This document shows, piece by piece, positions 10,610 to 24,494 of a stretch of DNA of 64,000 nt. A model generated the notes under the pieces. The model did no database searches and was not told where the DNA came from. It worked only from the letters and a program-made list of their open reading frames with translations. Both the position numbers and the translations under genes were made by a program. The first letter of the stretch is position 1. Every line of letters begins with the position of its first letter. This DNA comes from Ustulina deusta. Taxonomy: Eukaryota > Ascomycota > Sordariomycetes > Xylariales > Xylariaceae. The DNA lies in the NCBI GenBank assembly GCA_023159155.1, contig JAJNNX010000047.1:186001-250000 (forward strand), written 5' to 3'.

Positions 10610-10636
10610 GGGCCCCTGTCATTCTGACAGGGGTCC
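10610..10636. other. G+C-rich hairpin
   Basis: A 12-bp stem (with one G-T pair) built on CCCCTGTCA / TGACAGGGG encloses a 3-base loop. It lies about 200 bp after the small gene's stop codon, so it may sit in the 3' region or be a remnant of a miniature element. A role is not shown. Confidence 0.5.
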
Positions 10637-10872
10637 GTTATTGAATACCCCTTCAGTCAATATACCAAATAAGCTTATATCCTTTATATCTGATAGTTAA
10701 TATAGTAACTTTAGGAAGCGTATAAATGAATAGGTATTTGCTCCGTAGGCTCTTAACTCATATAAATTGTTATAGGTAAGGGATGTAATCTTACTTGGTG
10801 TATTAATAAAACAGGCATTAAAGGACAAACTATGCTTATATAGGGGCGCCATACATTTACCATGTTATGCAC

Positions 10873-10906
10873 GGGCCACAAGGCCAAACCTATGGCCTTG
10901 TGGCCC
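10873..10906. other. Perfect 13-bp inverted repeat hairpin
   Basis: GGGCCACAAGGCC and its exact complement are separated by 8 bases (10886-10893). Its G+C richness stands out against the AT-rich flank. The 79-codon frame that starts here (10862) runs through the hairpin and looks accidental. Confidence 0.55.
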
Positions 10907-10909
10907 ATG

Positions 10910-13900
10910 CTCCAACAAGGTTATTTAGTTTTTGCCACTCCAATTAGTTATCCTTTTTCTTTATGCTTTTTATATTTTCTTGCGAGCAAAAATGCAGCTG
11001 TAGCGAAAGGCAATAAACGGTACTCTATATATTATTATAATATTAATGATTTACGGACTTCTAGGAAAAGAATAAGGAAACCCCCAGGCAGTCTTGAATA
11101 AGCATAAAAAAAAAGTGTAAAATAGCTAGCAAAGCTAGACGCAAGAAGAGGTTAAGGACGAAAAGGCAGAAGCTAGGGACAACTAGTTGTACGTTTGTGT
11201 TTTTAAAGCAGGGCGAAAAAAAGTAACACAGATCAACAGCCGGGCCGCCTTTATACGCTTACTACTATCCCTAAGCATACCAGGTATATATATATTACAG
11301 CTAACTATAAAAAGTTTAGCTTAGAACATAGATATAAATAGATTTCTAAATTCTAAGCTTTTTAGTGCACGGCTTATATCTAGTTAACGCTAACTATAGG
11401 TTAGCCTATGTGCAATTTAAGTTGTTTATTTTTTTTAATTTTTTTTATCTCCTTTATAAGCAAGCGTGCGCATTAATACCCCTGCTTGCCTTAAATATAT
11501 ATTTTTTCTATTTCTATTTCCTGTTCGATTTAGCGTAGCGCGCCTGGTCTAGCTAAAGCATTTATAGAACTAGTAGTTATATATATAGTAGACCTTTAAA
11601 AAAACAACAGATAATATAAATAGGATCTCTTAGTTCTTATGCTATTTGTTAATTTTAATAACTTGATAAACTTGAGGTCTTTAAGTTAGTTTCCTAATAT
11701 TTAACCCTAGTCTAGCCTAGCTTAGCTTAAGAATGACGGACGTTATATAATAGTATATATTCGCTTTTAGGGCCGGGATTGCAGTTTTGGTTCTGCGTAA
11801 GCTACTAATACTATTTAACTTTTTTGTTACGCTACGGCTGTATTGCTTGCTTCTAAGGCATATTATTTATTTTTTATTAGTTAAGCAGTAATATTAGCTA
11901 GCTATTACTTAATCTTATATAGTTTTTGTTTTTTTATACTTGTTTATTAATATTATAGCTTTATTTTTTTTTTAAATAGCATAATTAAAATATAAGCTTG
12001 CTTAGTTATATTTATTATAATTAATATTACTTTACTATTTTTTGTTAGATATATAAACATACTAAGCAATTATTTAGGTTTTTTTATAGTAGCTTATTTA
12101 TTAAGCTACCGTACTATTAATATAGCAGTAATATTATATATTTTTGTTTATATAAGTATTGCGTTAGCATCCTAGCCCTAGTTTAGGTATATTATATATT
12201 CTAGCCTAATAATAAGTTGCTATAATAAAAACTTAAGTTCTTAGCTAATTTTAGTATAAAAAGCTTCTAGAGCTCTACTAAATATTTTTATTTTTTTTAT
12301 TATAAGCTTTTTTACTAAAATATACTACTAAGCTTATAAGCTTTTTAGCTTTATTATATTTAGCGGTATTCTGTAGTATTTTATTTTTTTATTTTTTATA
12401 TTTATTATAACAAAAATTACACTTGCTGTTTTATTAGCTTTTTTTTTTTTTTTTAGTTTTATTTATATTTTTAAAGTAACGTTCTTTAGTACAAAAAGAG
12501 CTATAATAAATATATACTTAAATAATTTTAAAACTTTAAGGTTTATTATTTTAATAAAATACTTATTATATATACTACTAAACAAATATTTTTATATTTT
12601 TATAACCGGTTTATTCTAGTTTAGTTTTTATAGCTATTTTTTTATAGCTATACTTTTTAATCTAAGTTTAGCACAAAAAAATAACAAACTTATATTTTGT
12701 ATTATAAATATATTAAAAAGCATAAAAAGCTTAAAAATAAAGCAAAAGCTTTAGTTTAATAGTTTTTATAGCCTGGACTTATATTTAAAAATATATAAAA
12801 ACCTAGTTTTTATTACGCAAAGAATCAGAATTTTTAAAATATTCTTTATTACTTTTTATATTACTAATAAAAAATAGTAAAACATCTAAAATTCTAAGCT
12901 AGCAATTAAATTAAACATATTAAAAATCAAATTAAAAAAAACTAAAAATAAACGTTTTAAATTAAAACAAAACTATTGTTTAGCAAACTAAGCTTATTTA
13001 ACCTACTTAAAAAACAAAATTACAAATTTATATAAAACTTTTAATACTAAAAAAGCTATATAAAAATATTATTTTTAAGATTTTACGCAAAAGATTACTA
13101 TTTTATAGGTTCTTAATTATAATTCCTAAGCATAATAAGTTAGTAAATAAATTTAACTTTTTTAAAAGCTTAACTTTGTTTATATTAATTTATAAAAAGC
13201 TATATTATTAAAAGCCTACTACTAACATAATACTCTATATTATAAACTCTTATTGTTTTATAGTATATATTTCTTTTGCTTAAGACTATAGACCCTTTTT
13301 TCCAACCTTCGGATTTTATCTGCTTTTACCCCAGCAATCATACTACTTTAACCCCCACACCTGATTTTCTCAACTTGTTCCATAAAAAGCTAAAAAACAA
13401 AACACACGTACTTGGAAGCTTTATAGTTGTTAGTAAGTATATAACTAGTAACACTATGCTTATATACTTACAAGTTTATAGCCTGCGGGAATACAGACTT
13501 CAAAAAAACTATATAATCTAAAATAATCAAAATAATAAAAACTACTTGCTTAATAAAACTATTTAATATTAAGTATTAACTAAGAAAGTAGACTTTAGTT
13601 CTATTAAAGCATATCTAGTATAACAAAAGCGGGAAAACAGGAATTTAGAATTTTACTAAGGATTATATTCTTTAGCAATTATTATATTCTTTATAATTAT
13701 ATTGATTTACTTAAAAAAGAATCAATATATATGTATTACTTTTATGACTTTTTTTTTTTTAAGCTTTTAAAGCAGTACAAATTATATGCGTAAAATATCA
13801 AGCATATTTTCTAATCTTGCACCTTAGCTTTCCTTTCTTCCTATCCTTTTTAGAAAGTTTGCTAGATTTATTTTCTAACGGGAGCATAGTACTCCAATAT

Positions 13901-14440
13901 TAGTACTATATTTATTTTTGTTTATATTATTTTTTAAAAAGCTTAAAAAGCTTATTATACTATTATTGTTCCGTAGGTTTTTTAGTACTAGAGTTGGTCC
14001 AAAAAGCATAAAAATATAGCTAGCCCTAGTCCTTTTAAGCAATAATATTTCTTTTAAACTTAGTTATAAGCTATTTTACAAAATACTAAATAGTATTAAA
14101 ATATTTATTAAAGTTAGTACTGCTTTATTTTTAAGTTTTTTTTTTTTATATATTAAGTTTTTTAGTACTAGGTTGCAGTATTATTTTTAAAATATTTTTA
14201 TTATAATATATAAAAATATAACTAAATATTTTTTTTAATTATTATATATTTTTAATACTATTATTTAAAAATAGTTTAAAAAGTTTGTAATATATAGAGG
14301 GAAACAACGCTAAATCTATATTAAAAAAAGATATAGCATAATTTTTAGTACTAGCGTATATTCGGGTTTAAAACAATAGGGTTAATAATAAGCTAAAAGC
14401 AGTAGAAAATAAGGAATGTAATATATGAAGTTCTAAATAC
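10910..14440. repeat. RIP-degraded relics, unclassified
   Basis: Mostly AT-rich DNA with no supportable gene. 11110-11300 is a mixed-composition fringe of the preceding island. 13270-13430 is a small patch that kept many CA dinucleotides and contains an 81-codon frame (13276-13521) with no recognisable features. The rest looks like decayed transposon sequence without a motif that I can name. Confidence 0.4.
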
Positions 14441-14879
14441 GACTTCCCCTTAGTTTTTGTTTTTATTATATAGCTTATTATCTTTCCGAGCTTTGGAAAT
14501 CTTAGTATTTATATTTTTAGTAAAAAGCTGTGCCTTTTAGAATTCGATCCGGAACAGTTATATTGTCTGTTAACAAATCATCTTATAGTATATCATATAG
14601 ATAAACACTCTGCCTTTGTGATATAGCACTAGATAGCCAACATGATGTGAAGCTATCTCTAGACCTATTAGTTTATTAGCGCTTATACAAGGTCACCCCA
14701 CGACCGTACTAGGGCACACATTGCCACCCCCTAAATTAGGAGTCTAACCATAAACAATAATAGACCTGCATAGGCAGCAACTATATAAAGGAATTGCTGC
14801 TCCGGAATAAAGATATTTTGCTACTTTTATAAAACTTTAGTAATAACTATTTAAATAATATATAATATTTTATAATACT
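14441..14879 (+). promoter_or_regulatory. LTR-like promoter patch left of the Gypsy element
   Basis: A patch with little RIP carries TATATAAAG (14785-14793) followed about 20 bp later by GGAATAAAG, an arrangement seen in retrotransposon LTRs (TATA box, short transcript start, polyadenylation signal). No second copy or target duplication was found, so it may be a decayed solo LTR or ordinary intergenic DNA. Confidence 0.3.
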
Positions 14880-14884
14880 ATAGC
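14880..14884 (+). repeat. 5-bp target duplication, left (ATAGC)
   Basis: ATAGC directly precedes the left LTR and is repeated exactly after the right LTR at 24660-24664. Five bases is the normal target duplication for Gypsy and Copia elements. Confidence 0.8.
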
Positions 14885-15049
14885 TAATAAGTATAACTAT
14901 AGATATATTAGCTATAGCTATGAATATATTTATTATATTTATAAGTAGGTAGACATCTTTATAATTTTATATTTAGAAAGAAAAAGATTATTTATTTATA
15001 CTTTATATAATAATTGTTATCTTTAATAAGTAACTAAATTGCTATAACA
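14885..15049 (+). repeat. 5' LTR of Gypsy element
   Basis: 165 bp, aligned without gaps to 24495-24659. By eye they differ at 12 positions, all transitions and none transversions, as expected if RIP rather than ordinary substitution separated them. Confidence 0.85.
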
Positions 15050-17699
15050 AGTAGTGTCTATTTGCTAATACAAACTTTTGATCTTTATATTATAAAGAAT
15101 ATATATATCTAGGCTTATTAAACTATTTATTACTAATAAGATTTTAATAAAGTTATATTTTAAAAAAGTTTAAGCAATAATATTAAAGTTAGACTTAGCT
15201 ATAATACTTTTGTATTTAACCTAAAATAAACAAAATTAACAAGTTATTATATTTTAATTATTAACCTAAGTTTAAATAGTTATTATAGCTAAGCCTAGTA
15301 ACTAAATAGTTATGTTTTAACTGTTAGCTTTTTACTAGTCCAGGCTTTAGTAATTATATAGTAATATAAAACAAAAAAAAAACATAAAATATTTTAGCTC
15401 TGCTTTAAAAACAATAATTATTATTTGCTACGTTATAAAAAAAATAAAATATGTTAATTTTATAACTAAATGCTAGAACTAGTATAAAAAACAATATTTT
15501 AAATAAATTATAATATAATAATATAGTTATAAAAATTAAAACAAAAAATAAGTTAAACATTAAAATAAAATTAATATATATAATACTACTTGTTTTAATT
15601 TAAGTTAAATAAATTTACGATTTTTTTTTTAATAATTTTAACTATTAAAATATTAAACATAAAAGTAATATATATAAATATATTTTTGCTAAAATTATCT
15701 AACTAGACTAGGATTAAAAAACTTTTAATATTTTTAATTGCTTTTTTAATAAAAATAAAAAACTAGATCTTATAAAAGAGCTAGCACTTAAAAAGTAATA
15801 ATTAAATAATATTTTTAATAATACTTATACTAAAGTTAAAAATTTTTTTTGTAAAGTTATAGTTAGTAAAGAACTAAATAACTATTTTTATAAGCAAGAA
15901 CTTTAAACTTTAAAAAGCTATATTTACTAATAATTAGAAGCTAAAAAAAAGCTAGCCTATTTAAAAAAACTAATAACTATATTAATAAAAAGTCTAGATC
16001 TATTTAATAAAAAAAAAAACTATTATTATAAATTAAAACCTAATAAATATAACTAATATTAATTTATAAATAGCTAAAATATTTTATAATATAATCTAGC
16101 TTATTATTACTATTTAATAATGCTTAAATATAACTTAGAAATAAAGTTTTACTATAATAAAACAGCTATTTATAATAACTTATATAGGCTTTTTAATAAT
16201 AAAGCTATTAAAAATTAAATATTTTTGGCCTAATATACTAAAAAAATCTAGCAAAAATTATATAATTTTTTATAAAAATAAAAATACTAACTATATAAAT
16301 ATTTATTTTTAGGTTTAATGTTTTAAAAAACAAAGCAATATAAAAAATAAGTTTATTATAGTAGTTATAAAAAAATAGACTTTTTTATAAAAAAATATAC
16401 TATAATAGTAGTTTTAATAATTATCTAAAGAAAATATAGCAAAATATAAAGCAACTTTATTAGTATTTATAAAAGCTCTAATTAAAAAATAAGGCATTTA
16501 ATTAAATATAGCAAATATTTAGCTTTTTATTTATAAATATATAATAAAAGATATTATATAAAGAAAACTTATTAAAACTTATATTATAAAAGCTTTTAAA
16601 TATAATAAAGCCTAAAAAAACACTAAAGATCTATAACTATTAATATAATTATAAAACTTATTATTACTTAAACTGCAAAAACTTATGCTAAAACTAGTAA
16701 TAAAATAGATTATTAATAAATATTTAACAAAACTAAAGAAAAAATAACTAGCGTTAACTAAAAAAACAATAATAATTATATTTAAAATTAAATATTATAT
16801 TTAAAGTAGTAAAAAACAAAAACAAAAAGCAGTTAATACTAACTAGTTCTAGCAAAACTAGCTAAACTATAAAAATAATAATATTTTATAATAATAAAAC
16901 TTTAGTTAAAAATATTAAAATTTTAGAATACTTTATTATAAATAAGGTTAATTATAGCAAATTAGATTATTATTGCTAGGTTATAAAAAATAAAGCAACT
17001 AAAATAACTAAAAATAAAACAATAGCTGCTTTAGAACATATTAATAAAATAACTAATATAATATTAGGTTTAATAATTAATATATTATTAGGTTTAATAA
17101 TTAAAACAAAAAAAACTAATAAAAATAATAGGTATATTATTAATATTTTAGGCAGCAAAAACTAAATATAAATAAATTATAAAGTTATTATAGCAAAAAA
17201 GTTATTTAAGATATAGATTTTAATAATAATAATAAAACTAAAAACTTAACTATAAAAAAATATATCTATTTTAATAATAAAAAAAGCAGAAATAACTAAT
17301 AAAATATATATAGCTATTAAATATAATAAAACAAATAGTTACTAGATATATAACTAAAATACTATATTAAAAAATAAAAACATATTAATAGACCTAAATA
17401 TAATATTAAAAACTTGCATAAAATATAAAATTATATTTTATTTAATAGAAATAGCAAAAAATTATACTAAAAATATTTATATAAAATAAACTAAACTAAG
17501 CAAAAAAAACATTAAACAAATAGATTTTGTACTAATAATATTAATTATACTAAAACTAATTAAATAAAAAATTAATATTTAACTAAAACAAGTTATTAAA
17601 GCAAACCTAAAATTATTATTTAAAAAAAAAATCAAAAAAAAAATTATATATTTTTAAATTTTTGTTTAAAATAATATTAAAAGCCCTAAAGTTAAAGTT

Positions 17700-20600
17700 T
17701 GCTTAAATATAAAATGTTCTAGCATATTAGTAAATAAAAGTTTTATTAAAAATTTTGCAAAAGATTTAAAATTTTAATATATTAATTTTATACTTATTAA
17801 TAAAGTAAAAGTATAATTAATAGTTATTTAAACTATAGATTTTAATATATATATTAAAAGGTATATTAAAAAAAATATAGTATTTAGATATTTTATAATA
17901 ATAGCAAATATAATTAATAATTTAAAACTAAAAATACTAATTAAAATAAAATTTATATTAAAATATAAAATTAAAATTAATTTTATAAAAAAAATATATG
18001 TTTTTAAGTTAGTACTAGGACTAGAGATATAAAATAAAGCAAAAATTAAGCTATTTTTAATAATACTAATCTAAAAAGTGTTAGTAGTACATATAATAAT
18101 TATATTTGCTATAATAACAATATTTATAAATATAAAGTTTATTAATTTATTAGTTCCTATTAATAAAAAAAATAAAATAGCAAAGCTATACTATTTCCAA
18201 AAAAAATAAAGCATAGCTTATAATATAATACTAAATAAATATTTACTAAAAAAAGTTATAGTTTATAACTTATATATTTAACTAATTATAATATAAAAAA
18301 ATAAAAAATAAAAAATTATTTTTAAGTATTAAAAAAATAAGATTATTTAGGTTATTAATTAGGTAAATATTATAAACTACTAGAAAGATAATATAAGCTA
18401 AAAGAACTAGACCAAAATAGTAAAATACTTAAATAAAAAAAAAGCTTAAAAAGTATATATATTTTTTATAAAAAAATAAACAAACAATTTAATTATATTA
18501 GTTATAAAAATAAATGTATTATTTTATAAAATAATAAGACTAATAAATATTTTTATAATTAAATTAATAGCTAGAATAGTTATAATAATAAATAATATAT
18601 TATAAGCAAAAAGAATTTATAAACTATTTAATAAATATAATATTTTTTATAATAAAAATCTTATATTTATGCTAAATAATCAAAAAATATAAATAAACTT
18701 AATAAATAAATAATAAAATTAGCTTAAAACTATTAAAGCATACTTATTAAATATTAAAAATTATAAATTCTTTAATATTAAATATAATAAAATATATATC
18801 TAAAGAAAACTGATGTTTATAAATAAACTTATTTTAGTTGCTTGCTTTATTTTTATTGTTTAAAAAATAGTTAATAGTATTAAAAAAGGTTAATTAGTAG
18901 TAGATCTATAACTATTAAATAAAATTATAATATTAAATATATATTTATTACTTAATTAAAACAATATAATTAAAAATATAGTTAATAAACTTTAGTTTAT
19001 ATTATTTAATATATTAAGCTTTTTTTTTTAACTGCTAGTATATTTTAAATATTATAACAAAATAGTTATTATTAGCCCTTAAAGCTTTAAAAAATTATTA
19101 ATATTTATATAAAAGTTTATAGATTGCTTATTTTTTGCGTATTATATTTTTGTGCTAGCTTATATTAATAATATAATTATTTTTAATAATAATTTTAATA
19201 CTTATATAAAATATATAAAAATAATAATAAATATTTTTAATAAAATAAAAGTTTATATTAGCGCTTTAAAATCTTTTGCTGCTTTTTTATTAGTATAACT
19301 ATTAAAATATAATATTAATAATAAAAATATTACTAAAATAAATAATAAAATTAAAACATTTAAAAAACTAGAAATATTATATATTTTAAAAACTTTAGAA
19401 ATATATATTAGAATAGCTAGCTAGTTATGCTATAAAATAGCTTGGTTTAACTATAAAATTAAGATATTATAACAAAAAAAAACCGACTTATTAGCCTAAA
19501 CAAGAAAAAAAAGAAACTTACTTATTGGAAAGTTTAAACTAGCAAAACAAAGCTTTATTTCTAAAGTTATTTTTAAACTAATAAAAAAAAAATAAAAAAC
19601 TAGAAAATATTATAAAAATATTTATATATATAATATATTATTTATTACTATAAACTAGATAAGCTTTTTTTTTTAAAAATAAATATTTATAAAAAAGTTT
19701 ATAAATTAATAGTTTTTTAATTAAAAAACAAATAAAATAGCATATTAATACTAAGCCAAAATATTTTAATAATAAAAGTTAAACTAATTATATTTTTATT
19801 TAAGCTTATTAGTAATATTAAAAAAAAATATAAATTAATAAAAAAAAATAGTAGTAATAATTTAAATATATAAAAAACTATAAAAAATAATCTAATTAAA
19901 TATATAATTTATAAATATACTAATAAACTATATACTAACTAAAAAAATAGTAATATATATTTTATTATATATTATAGATTTAAATAAAACTAACCTAAGA
20001 TTTGCTAATATAACTAATTACTTTTTTTAATTTTAGTTTAAAATTTATTATATATTAAAAATACTAAATATAATACTAAATATATTTTTTAAATTATTAT
20101 AAAAGCTAAAAAAATAAAAAAAAGCCAAAAAAAATAAATTAAGTATACTAAATAATATTTAAAAAAATAATATTTGTTAGGTATATTTTATTAAAAAAAA
20201 CAAAGTTGCAATAAATCTTTTTATATTAATTCTAATAATTAGTAATAAGTTTAAAGAAAAAATAACCTAAAGGTATAATAGTAATACTAGATATAGCTAA
20301 ATAAAAAATATTTTACTTTAAGAAAAACAAAAAAAAAAAAAAGCAAAAAAGAATAAAAAGCTAAATAGTTCTACTACTAAACTAACTAGATACTAAAGGA
20401 GCATAGTAGCTTTTTTTTTGTTTAATAATAATTTTTTTTTTTATATTAGCTATAATAGAAAACAATTCTTATATATTTTAAAAAACTATATTAAAAATAT
20501 TTTTAAACTTATATATAATAAATATTATTATTTTAGTATAAAAATATATACTATATAACCTATAAAATATATACTAGTTTATACCTTATTATATAGTATA

Positions 20601-21760
20601 TAAAAAAAACTAAATTAATAAGCAATTACTACTAGAAAAATTAATATTAATTAAAATACTAGCTATTTTTTATTATATTATTATTATAGATTTTATTATA
20701 AATATACTGCTAATAAAATCTAGAAATTCTTTCTAAAATATAAAAAAATATAACTATTTTAATATATTAGCAACTATATTATATAAAGCTAATAAAAAAT
20801 CGCTTTTAATACTAAAATATAAAGAATATATAGTAAAAAACTAAGCAAAAATATTATTATAGATATTATATTTATATAATTAAAAATTACTAGCAGTTAT
20901 TATTAATAATAAAAACTTAAAGTTTATTAGTAAAGTTTGGAAAAAAATTTATAATATATTAGATATTAAACTTTTTTTTTTAATAGCTTATTATTTTTAA
21001 ATAGATAGGCTTTTAGAAAAAAAAAACTAGATTATTAAAATAACTATTAGGTTTTATATAGCTATTAATTTAAATATTTTTTAGACTAAATTATTAGTAA
21101 TATTATAATATTATTTAAATAATACGTTATTAGTAATAATTAAAAAGTTATTAAACTAACTAGTGCTAGGATTTTAGCTGTAATCTATTATAGATATTTT
21201 AAACTAAAAAAAAAGTACTAAAGCTAATAATAAAGTAATAAAAGTATTAAGAATAGAATATGTTTAAAAAGCCAAACATTTAGTTAATATAGCTAATATA
21301 ATTATTAAAAAAAAATATAACAATAAATATATTTTAATAATTTTTAATAAAAGTAATACGGTTTATTTTAAACTATATAAAAGTTATTATTTATTTAGCA
21401 AACTTAAACAAAAATAGTTACTAATAAAAGTAGGACTTTTTAAGATTATTAAAAAAATAGGGCTACTAGTATATAAACTTGATTTTTTTAATAATTAGTA
21501 TATTTATTTTATAATTTTAGTTATATAGTTTTATAAACTTGAATAAAAAAAAAACTTTTTTAATAAAAAAATCTTTTTATTAGGCTTATTTATTATTAAA
21601 AGAACTAAAAATTACTAAAAAATTAAAAAAATTACTTAAAAAAAAATCCAATTTTTAAATAGCAAACTTTTGGTTAAATATACTATTAAATAAAAAAAAT
21701 AAAATAGTAAGTATAACTAAAACTTTAATAAAAAAGAACTAAAACTATTAGTATTTAATT
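17700..21760 (+). pseudogene. Gypsy pol relic: RT, RNase H, integrase with C-terminal domain
   Basis: Pol would have encoded protease, reverse transcriptase, RNase H and integrase. Readable pieces are a VVDL*LLNKI block near 18900-18930 (the RPVVDLR.LN region of RT), the catalytic box LAYINNIIIF at 19155-19184 where AYxDDI is expected, the integrase core from IDFIIN near 20686 through the FISKVW.KI region near 20930 to QYYLNN near 21105, and the C-terminal GLFKIIKKIGLLVYKLDF at 21433-21490. That last block is followed by a YLVKW-like stretch near 21665 that suggests a chromodomain. Many TAA/TAG stops interrupt every frame. The two Asp codons of the RT box have become Asn by TGA-to-TAA changes, the mark of RIP on the opposite strand. 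Confidence 0.8.
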
Positions 21761-22374
21761 TGGTTAATAAATATAAAGCTAATAATATTATTAACTAGGC
21801 AAAAAAATATAAAAAATATAATATTGCTTATATAAAAAAAAACAACATATTAAAATAACTATGCTAAAAAACAAAATAAAAAAAATATATATAAAATAAC
21901 AAATATACTATACTTATTTTAAAAAACTTTTATTTTTTAAAAAATTATAAGCTAACTATATATACTAACAAAAAATATATTATATTTATTATAACTATTT
22001 TATTTTTTAAAAAACTGTATTAAAAATAATAAATATATAACTATAAATAAAAACATATACTACTAAACTTAGCTACTATAACAATAGCAAAAGAACTATT
22101 GCAAAAATAACATATAAATAGCTAAAAAGAAAAGATGTACTACTATAGCTACTTATTATAAAATAAATAGTAGTACTTTCTTTATATATTTAAAGGCGCT
22201 TTTCTAAACAATAAAGCATATCTATTATTAAATATACTTATTATAAACTAATATAGCTATAATAAAAAGAATAAAATATAAAGTTATATACTAGTTTGTT
22301 TATATAAATAAGCTTTGCTTTTTTTACTTTTTTTACTACTTTTTTCTTTTTATAAAATTTAAAAAATCTATTTT

Positions 22375-22646
22375 GTTATATTTAGTATTAGATCTATAAA
22401 AGCGCTAATTATTATAGTAACTATATTAAACTTAATAGATTAGCTGTTAGCTTAAAATTAGCTCTAGTATAACAATAATACTACTTTTTTATCTAATAGC
22501 TATAATAAAAAAAATATTATATTTAGCAAAACAATATAAACGCTATAATTACTAATAAATATAACATTTTTACTAATCAAAAATTTAATATTCCTATTAA
22601 CTAAAGACTTAATATCCGTGCTATTTAAAGCGCTAATATAAACTTA

Positions 22647-22679
<33 letters not shown>

Positions 22680-22954
22680 TAAGTTATATTTAGTATTAGA
22701 TCTATAAAAGCGCTAATTATTATAGTAACTATATTAAACTTAATAGATTAGCTGTTAGCTTAAAATTAGCTCTAGTATAACAATAATACTACTTTTTTAT
22801 CTAATAGCTATAATAAAAAAAATATTATATTTAGCAAAACAATATAAACGCTATAATTACTAATAAATATAACATTTTTACTAATCAAAAATTTAATATT
22901 CCTATTAACTAAAGACTTAATATCCGTGCTATTTAAAGCGCTAATATAAACTTA

Positions 22955-22987
<33 letters not shown>

Positions 22988-22990
22988 TAA
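22375..22990 (+). repeat. Two tandem copies of a 308-bp unit, apparently identical
   Basis: 22375-22682 and 22683-22990 match base for base by eye, each ending in a run of TAA triplets. They lie in the unassigned 3' part of the Gypsy element. The neighbouring LTRs have diverged by RIP, so this copy event must be later than RIP or below its length threshold. An assembly duplication is the main alternative. Confidence 0.85.
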
Positions 22991-24479
22991 GTTATATTTA
23001 CTATAATATATAATAATACTAAAAATAAATATATAGTTATAAGTTTTAGTTAAAATAATAATAAAAATAATAAAAATACTAAAAAAACTACTAAACTTAT
23101 TAATGCAGTATAAATAACTAGAAAAAAAATTTAAAGTTTTTAGATCGGGCTACAAAAAAAAAAAAAAATCGCTACAGCTAAAAAAGCTACTAAATATAAC
23201 ACTACTCCTATTAAAAATAATACTTAAAAAAAAGATATTATACTAAAAAAAATCTATTAGAATAAAAAAAATAATAAAAATACTAAAAATAATAAATTAG
23301 GTATTAAAAGCAAAAAATAACTAATTATTACTATTAGATTATTTAAAAATAATAATAATAATAATAATAATAAAAGTAATAATAATATTTTTAATTACTT
23401 GTTTAATTTTAATAAAGGCAAGTTTTATATAGTATTATATAGCTATAAAAAATAAGCATTATATAATAATAATAACTTAAAAAGCAATATTTGTAGCAAA
23501 AAAAAAACTAAAAGTAATAACTAATAAAGTATTTATAATAGGTCTAATAGTAGCTTAGCAATATTTAAAAAACTATATAGCAAAACAAATAACTTTAATA
23601 AAATTATTGCTTGCTTTAATAATAAAATAAATAAATTTAACTTTTTTTATAATTTAATTATTAAAAAACTTACTAAACTATTTAGCAAAAATAACAAAAG
23701 ATTTTTTATAACTAATAGTTTTATATAAAGCTTTAAAACTAAATATATAAATACTATAAAAGCTAAAAATTAAAAAAAAATATAAAAATCTTTACTTTTT
23801 AATAGAGCTAATATTTTAGCTTTTAAGTTTATATTTTTAGATAATAGCTTTAACCTAATAATTATAAAACAACTAGCAAAACTTAATCGGACAGATTTAA
23901 TATAGGTTAAGTCTAACTATAGAAAAGCTATAAGTAACTTTAATAAATTTATTACTTAACTTTATACTTATTTAAAAAAACATATTAATAATTTTAAAAA
24001 AAAATATTATAAAAAAGTTAATTTAAACGTTATACAAAACAAGCTTAACAACTTAAAAGCTTAACTTAATAGCTATAAAGTTAAATTTAAGTAATAAAAT
24101 AAAGCTATTATTAAGCTAACTATTTAAATTAATAAGCTTAACTCTAATAATAATAAAATAACTAAAAAGGTTAATATTATTAGACTTTAACTGCAAAAAA
24201 CTATACGTACTACTAAAACATATAAAAAAAATGCCAAAAATGCTTTTAAGCAAATAATAAGAATGCTTAACAATTATAAAAATATTTTTAATAACTACAA
24301 AAATATTTTTAACAAAATAAAACAAAGCTTTATTAAATTAAACAAAATTACAAAAATAATAAAAGAGTATAAAAACTAGAAAAATTAAGAAAAACAAATA
24401 TTATATATTATATAACAAAAAAAGTTAAAAATATTAAATTATAAGGAGCATTTATAACCTAGGATAGGTAGCTTTATCT

Positions 24480-24490
24480 AAAGAAAAAGG
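24480..24490 (+). other. Polypurine tract of Gypsy element
   Basis: AAAGAAAAAGG lies four bases before the right LTR, where plus-strand DNA synthesis would be primed. It confirms the plus orientation. Confidence 0.6.
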
Positions 24491-24494
24491 TACT

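Noticed and set aside
10862..11101. 79-codon frame starting in the perfect hairpin
   Set aside because: It crosses an inverted repeat and then AT-rich DNA, with no domain or promoter.
13276..13521. 81-codon frame in a less-mutated patch
   Set aside because: No start context, promoter, intron or domain; the latter half is AT-rich low-complexity sequence.
16976..17158. Hydrophobic minus-strand frame (Ile/Leu/Val-rich)
   Set aside because: It is antisense to the Gypsy interior and arises from low-complexity AT-rich repeats; not a membrane protein gene.
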